Positions 59,623 to 64,000 of a stretch of DNA of 64,000 nt are shown here, piece after piece. The stretch lies in contig NZ_JAELVF020000001.1 in assembly GCF_018101125.2 (NCBI RefSeq), positions 3,344,079-3,408,078 on the forward strand, given 5' to 3'. The stretch is from Streptomyces tardus. Lineage in GTDB: Bacteria; Actinomycetota; Actinomycetes; Streptomycetales; Streptomycetaceae. The translations under genes were made by a program, and so were the position numbers. The notes under the pieces were generated by a model that worked only from the letters and a program-made list of their open reading frames with translations, ran no database searches and had not been told where the DNA came from. Positions within the stretch are counted from its first letter, which is position 1, and every line of letters begins with the position of its first letter.

Positions 59623-61523
59623 CGTGCGGTCTCCGCGGTGACCTCTCCGGACCACAGCGCGGCCGTGCCGAGCACTGCGTCGGGGGCGTGCACCACACCT
59701 TCGTAGCGCAGGCCGCGCCCGTCGGCGAGCGCGACGACCTGGTCGCGCAGCGCGGCCCGTGCGGCGTCGTCGAGGAAGAGCAGGGCGTCGGTGTGCACAC
59801 CACCGGGCACCCGTGCGCCGCCGCCGTGCGCGCGCGTCTGGGCGTCCGCCAGGACGGCGCCGAGCGCGCCCTGTGCGGCGGCGGGGCCGTCCGGGCCCCA
59901 GCTCAGTCCGGTGTACGACTCCGAGCCGGCCTCCGCGGTCACGCGGGCCAGCCGCCAGTCGAGCCCCGGATGACGCAGCAGCGTGACGGTGTGCGTCTTC
60001 AGGCCCTCGTCGGCCAGCGCCCGTGCGAACCGCAGCGCCTCGGGGGAGAGTTCGTCCTCGACGCCGTGCGAGGCGTACGACCTGGCGTCCTCCGCGAGCA
60101 GCCGCAGCGCGCCGTCGAGCAGCCACTGCTCCTCGGTCAGGCCCGCCGCCGCGACGCTCTTGTCGCTCTCGTCGGGGGCAGTGGCGCGCAGAGCGGCGAG
60201 CGCGCCCGCGACGGTCGCGGTGCGCTGTTCGCCCGCCCAGTTCACGAGCGAGCCGAAGCCGGCCGAGCGGTCGGCCGTCTCCCGCAGCGCCAGGGGCAGT
60301 TGCGGCAGGTCGAGTCCGGGCGCCCGGGTGAAGGGGCCGGTCCAGCGGGCGGTGAGGGCCACGACCGTCTCCAGCGCCTGCTCGGGCGTGGGCGCCGCGT
60401 CCGGGGCGGGGTTCTCGGCGACGGCCGCGGCGGACGGGACGGGTGCGGCGCTCGCAGTGGGTGCGGCGTTCGCGGCGGGTGTGGCGGTCAGCGCGCGGCG
60501 CACGGGCGCGTCGCCCGGGCGGGCGGGAGCGACGGCGATCGGCTCGGTGGCCAGATCGTCGCCGTACACCACATGTGCCCGGCCCGGCTCCGCGATGCCG
60601 GCCAGGGTCTCGTACAGCAGCTGTCCGGCGAGCGCCCCGGCCAGTGCGCGCGCGGTCGGGGCAGGCGGCGAACCGAGATCCTCGTCAGCGGCCCAGCGGG
60701 CGGCGCGAGTGACCAGGGCGGCCGACTGCGCGGCCTGTGCCGCACCGCGCACCGCGGGTCCGGCCAGCAGCACCCGCTCGTGCCACCACACCGGAACCAC
60801 CGGAACACCGGCGGGCAGCCGGGCGGCCAACCCCGCGAGCGCATCGGCGCCGGTGTCGGCGCCGGTGTCGGGAGCGGGATCGCTGGAGGTGCGGTCGCCG
60901 GTGGAGTCGAGGGCGTACAGGACGGCGTCCAGTCCGTCGGGCAGCTCTTCGGGCAGACCGGCCGCGGTGGTCGCGACCACCCGAAGTCCCAGCCGTTCGG
61001 CGGTCGTTGCGACGGTGCCGGGGTCCTCGGTCGCGAGCGTCAGCTCGGTCAGCCCGGCCCGGTGGAGCCCCCGAGCGGCGGGCAGCACCGTCTCGGCGGG
61101 GCCGCACAGCAGCACCGCGGCAGCGCGCAGCCGCTCGAAGAGCGCGTAGGGGTCGTTCGTGGCGGCTTCCAGATGCGTCAGCGCCTCCGGGAAGCGCGCC
61201 CGTACGTCCTCCGGGGGCTCGGGCGCGGTGAGCGCCTCCAGATCGAGCATCAGCTCGTGTCTGCGCAGGTCGGACACGAGCTTGCGGACCACCGGGCGGG
61301 ACCGCTCGCTGCGCAGCGCGGCGACCAGCGCGTCCTCGGTCGTCCCCGCCTCGAGGAGGGGCACGCAGACATCGGCGACCTGGTAGAGCAGCGCGGGGCC
61401 CTTGAGGACGAACTGCGCGCCCGGGCCGCTGAAGTACACCCCGTCCGGTACCGGCGCGTAGTGCAGGTAGGGACGGGCCTTCAGGGAGTTGGCCGTCGCC
61501 GTCGTCGGAGTCGTCGCGGTCAT
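59619..61523 (-). CDS. Ocin-ThiF-like leader-binding protein (TbtF type)
   Basis: This 634-residue protein is the partner that binds the leader and presents the peptide to the YcaO enzyme. The N-terminal RRE-like winged helix is about residues 15-95 (LHYAPVPDGVYFSGPGAQFV, LLYQVADVCVPLLEAG, RRHELMLD), followed by a ThiF-like domain (AAVLLCGPAETVLPAARGLHRAGL) and a helical C-terminal region. A 60-residue Ala/Thr/Pro insert (about 355-400) is low complexity. Its start overlaps the LanB stop and its stop overlaps the YcaO start, so all three are coupled. Confidence 0.88.
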   Translation of the reverse strand: MTATTPTTATANSLKARPYLHYAPVPDGVYFSGPGAQFVLKGPALLYQVADVCVPLLEAGTTEDALVAALRSERSRPVVRKLVSDLRRHELMLDLEALTAPEPPEDVRARFPEALTHLEAATNDPYALFERLRAAAVLLCGPAETVLPAARGLHRAGLTELTLATEDPGTVATTAERLGLRVVATTAAGLPEELPDGLDAVLYALDSTGDRTSSDPAPDTGADTGADALAGLAARLPAGVPVVPVWWHERVLLAGPAVRGAAQAAQSAALVTRAARWAADEDLGSPPAPTARALAGALAGQLLYETLAGIAEPGRAHVVYGDDLATEPIAVAPARPGDAPVRRALTATPAANAAPTASAAPVPSAAAVAENPAPDAAPTPEQALETVVALTARWTGPFTRAPGLDLPQLPLALRETADRSAGFGSLVNWAGEQRTATVAGALAALRATAPDESDKSVAAAGLTEEQWLLDGALRLLAEDARSYASHGVEDELSPEALRFARALADEGLKTHTVTLLRHPGLDWRLARVTAEAGSESYTGLSWGPDGPAAAQGALGAVLADAQTRAHGGGARVPGGVHTDALLFLDDAARAALRDQVVALADGRGLRYEGVVHAPDAVLGTAALWSGEVTAETAR

Positions 61524-64000
61524 CGGGTCTTTCCTCCGTACTGGAACGTGCCGCCCGGAGCGCAGCCGATCTCCGCGATCCACTCCATGGCGTGCGGTCC
61601 GTCGGACACCCGGGGGAGGGCCTCCTCGAGGTAGCCCTCGCCCCGCCGCTGCACCATCTGCGGCAGCACCCGCACGCTCAGCGCGCTCGCCAGGTCGACG
61701 TACTGCGGCTTGTCCCGTCGGGTCTCGCCCCGCTCGCCGCCGTCCCCGGCGTTCGCCGCGGGCGGGTAGCCGTCGGCCGTCGACTTCAGGAGCACCTCTT
61801 CGGGCACGCCGTGCAGTTGGCGCCAGCGGGTCAGGGCCATCAGCCGGTCGTGCTCGGCAGGGCCGGCGGCCAGGGCGCGCTCCAGCTCCTCGCCGCCGTA
61901 CCACCGGCGTCGGGAGAGCATCGCCGAACCGACGGAGAACCGCGGGCAGGACAGGGTGCCGCCGTCCCCGGCGCGTGTGGAGTGCCAGTTGCCGACCAGG
62001 CTCTCGCGCAGCTCGCCGCCGGCGGTCAGCCAGTTGGCCAGGCGCAGCGGATGGGGGTACATCTCCGGGTGGCCGGTCCCCAGGGTGAGGACGCGCAGCG
62101 GACGGCCCTCGGCGTCCCGGATCCCGAGGGTGTCCGTGTCCGGGTCGTGGGCGAGGCGCAGGGAGTACCAGTCGTCCGGCCGGAGCCCCTCGTCCAGTAC
62201 CTGGGGGTGGGCGTTGACGTTGAGCCGGTGCAGTCCCAGATCCTCGACGAGCCGGGAGCCGTCCGCGCCGAACCACGAATCCAGCCGGTCCGCGAGGTGG
62301 GGCAGCGCCCGGCCGCCCAGCTCGCGGTCGGCGGCCAGGAAGCGCCCGTTGAGCATGCCGTGGCCCGCGTAGGCGTTGTTGAACAGCAGCTGTCCCTGCC
62401 AGGGCTGGACGAGGACGCCGTACAGCAGGGGGTCCCGGCGGAAGCGGTCGGGCAGCAGGGCCACCGCCTCCGCGGCCCGGGCGCTGGTCCACACCACGTC
62501 GACGCCGTCCTCGGCCGCCCTGGTGAGATCGGTGCCGAGTGCGTCCGCCACCTTCTCGCGCAGTTCGTACAGGCGGTCCAGTGAGCCGTCGGCCGGGCCC
62601 AGTCCACCGGCGGTGGTGGGGTCCTCGATGCTCAGGCCGCGCCGGTACATCTCGTTGACCAGGTATTCGGCGTGGTCCACCAGCGAGACCTCGGCACCTG
62701 CGCCGAACCGGTCCACGAACGCCGCGACGACCAGCGCCCGTACGTCGTGCATCAGGTCGAAGACGGACATCAGCGACACGCCCGCCGCCAGATCGTCCAG
62801 TTGGCGGCGCCATTCCGCGGTGCCCACCCGTACCGACTCCAGGACGGTGTCGTCCTCGACCACGATCTGGGCGGGCCGCTCGGCGACCCGACTCATGCCG
62901 GACAGGGACGCCTTGAGCCCTCGCAGGGCGGCGGGCCACTCGCCGGGCGGTGCGTCGGCCAGCTCCACCAGCCCGGTGCGGACCTGCGCCTGGAGGGCCG
63001 CGGCCTCCTCGGACTCGGTGCCCGGTGCCGCGAGCAGGTCGCCGACGTCGGCGTCGCCGGCCTCCGGCAGCGCCCGGGTGCAGAGGATGCCCTGCTGCGC
63101 CGCGCCGAGCACGGCCTTCAGACCCTGCTCGGGGGAGCAGCCGGTGCGCTCGACGACGTACGCCGCGACGTCGGCGATGCGCCGCGGTCCCATCGCGGTG
63201 GCGTCCAGCAGCAGCCGGACCAGCGGTGCCACCTTGGCGGCCAACCGCCGTACGCCGCCCGCGCCGTCGGGCCGCAGGAAGTACAACTGCCCGCCGTCCT
63301 CGGAGAGCTGGGAGGTGGGCGGCAGCTGGACGAGGGTGTCCGGGCCCGTCCGGCCCGCGCCCGTGTGGAGTCCGCCCAGTACGTGGTCGAGCATCACCCG
63401 GTCCAGACCGAGGCGGGGCACCGGCCGGCCGAACTCCGGCGCGTCCAGCGGCGGTCCGTCCGGCTCCGGGACGGCGAAGCCGACCGCGGTGAACCGGGCC
63501 ATCGGGCTGGTGCGGACCATCGCCCTGGTGACGTACTGGACCAGTCCCCGCTCGGACTTGCGCAGTCGCGCGGTCAACGGCCTGGCGCCCGTGACCGCCT
63601 CGACGTACCGCTCGGAGCCCTCGGCCGCGTCGGGCGCGACCAGGGCCATGGAGCGTCGCAGATCGGCGTCGCCGAGCAGCGCGGCCAGCGTCCCGCGCTC
63701 CGCGGCGAGGGCTTCGGGGTGCAGCGCGGCGATCCGCTCACGGGCCTCGCTCCGCCGGGCACGGGTCTCCTGCCAGCGGGCCACGTCGGGGTGGTCGACG
63801 AGCAGCTCGGGCCGGGGAGAGGTGTCGTTGTGGATGGCCCGCCGGAGCGCGATCAGCCGACCGCGGGCGTCGCGGTCGGTGGCGTCGCCGATCAACCCGT
63901 AGAGCGCGTCCGAGCACCGGGCCGCGAGGTCCCGGACCTCGTCCTCCAGCCGCCCGAGGGCACCGAGTTGCGCCCCGAGGGCGGGGTCGGCCAGGCGGAC
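61520..64000 (-). CDS. Split LanB dehydratase, glutamylation domain (partial, runs off right edge)
   Basis: The visible 826 residues are the C-terminal part of a thiopeptide-type lantibiotic dehydratase (TbtB/TclK type) that uses glutamyl-tRNA to glutamylate Ser/Thr. Recognisable parts are YVTRAMVRTSPMARFTAVGFA, LLFNNAYAGHGMLNGRFLA, LRVLTLGTGHPEMYPHPLRLANWL and CPRFSVGSAMLSRRRWYGGEE. A TTG at 63895 is in frame, but coding continues through the edge (VRLADPALGAQLGALGRLED and on), so the true start lies outside. No elimination domain is fused; that is the SpaB_C protein at 55174-56172. Confidence 0.92.
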   Translation of the reverse strand, partial: VRLADPALGAQLGALGRLEDEVRDLAARCSDALYGLIGDATDRDARGRLIALRRAIHNDTSPRPELLVDHPDVARWQETRARRSEARERIAALHPEALAAERGTLAALLGDADLRRSMALVAPDAAEGSERYVEAVTGARPLTARLRKSERGLVQYVTRAMVRTSPMARFTAVGFAVPEPDGPPLDAPEFGRPVPRLGLDRVMLDHVLGGLHTGAGRTGPDTLVQLPPTSQLSEDGGQLYFLRPDGAGGVRRLAAKVAPLVRLLLDATAMGPRRIADVAAYVVERTGCSPEQGLKAVLGAAQQGILCTRALPEAGDADVGDLLAAPGTESEEAAALQAQVRTGLVELADAPPGEWPAALRGLKASLSGMSRVAERPAQIVVEDDTVLESVRVGTAEWRRQLDDLAAGVSLMSVFDLMHDVRALVVAAFVDRFGAGAEVSLVDHAEYLVNEMYRRGLSIEDPTTAGGLGPADGSLDRLYELREKVADALGTDLTRAAEDGVDVVWTSARAAEAVALLPDRFRRDPLLYGVLVQPWQGQLLFNNAYAGHGMLNGRFLAADRELGGRALPHLADRLDSWFGADGSRLVEDLGLHRLNVNAHPQVLDEGLRPDDWYSLRLAHDPDTDTLGIRDAEGRPLRVLTLGTGHPEMYPHPLRLANWLTAGGELRESLVGNWHSTRAGDGGTLSCPRFSVGSAMLSRRRWYGGEELERALAAGPAEHDRLMALTRWRQLHGVPEEVLLKSTADGYPPAANAGDGGERGETRRDKPQYVDLASALSVRVLPQMVQRRGEGYLEEALPRVSDGPHAMEWIAEIGCAPGGTFQYGGKTR

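Overview
The window is high-GC DNA with Streptomyces character: frequent GTG and TTG starts, short ATGA/GTGA gene overlaps, and gene sets typical of the genus (ectoine-type ABC importer, CebR-CebEFG-BglC cellobiose system, NsdA-like regulator, DasR-type operator). No insertion sequence, CRISPR array or prophage was seen.

Left part (1-15.4 kb). A secreted copper polysaccharide monooxygenase, with a palindrome matching the DasR operator upstream, faces an ehuBCDA-type importer operon. This is followed by an IclR regulator, tRNA-Lys(CTT) and a catabolic-looking group: DUF3830 protein, amidase, D-2-hydroxyacid dehydrogenase and two tandem maleate-isomerase/EutA-like proteins. The arrangement suggests import and breakdown of a small nitrogen compound, possibly but not certainly ectoine. 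Next come a PAS-GGDEF-EAL protein, an M6-like metalloprotease, a phosphopantetheinyl transferase and a second tRNA-Lys(CTT) in inverted orientation.

Middle part (15.5-45.2 kb). A three-gene nuclease-like/unknown/SF1-helicase operon ends in a long nested inverted repeat. After it come a histidine phosphatase, NsdA, a primase-like small protein, a spermidine-synthase-like protein and a complete leucine/isovalerate degradation operon (acyl-CoA dehydrogenase, HMG-CoA lyase, biotin carboxylase and carboxyltransferase) with a divergent TetR. The cell-wall endopeptidase, zinc-ribbon membrane protein, cebR-cebEFG-bglC system with two CebR boxes, glmS, tesB and another acyl-CoA dehydrogenase complete this part.

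Right part (45.3-64 kb and beyond the edge). This is a ribosomal peptide (RiPP) biosynthetic cluster of thiopeptide / azole-dehydroamino-acid type. It has a split LanB glutamylation protein (running off the window), an ocin-ThiF leader-binding protein, a YcaO cyclodehydratase, a SagB-type azoline oxidase, a SpaB_C-type elimination/cyclisation protein and an ABC exporter. The precursor gene at 51070-51243 encodes 57 residues ending in an extraordinary Ser/Cys-only tail. Directly downstream on the same strand lie an AMP-forming acid ligase, the GriI/GriH pair that makes 3-amino-4-hydroxybenzoate (3,4-AHBA), a flavin monooxygenase and a DesVI/TylM1-like N-methyltransferase. A second flavin monooxygenase is divergent from the precursor. 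The inferred product is an azole-rich peptide bearing a 3,4-AHBA-derived aromatic group, a combination I do not recognise from any described pathway and the best candidate for a new system here.
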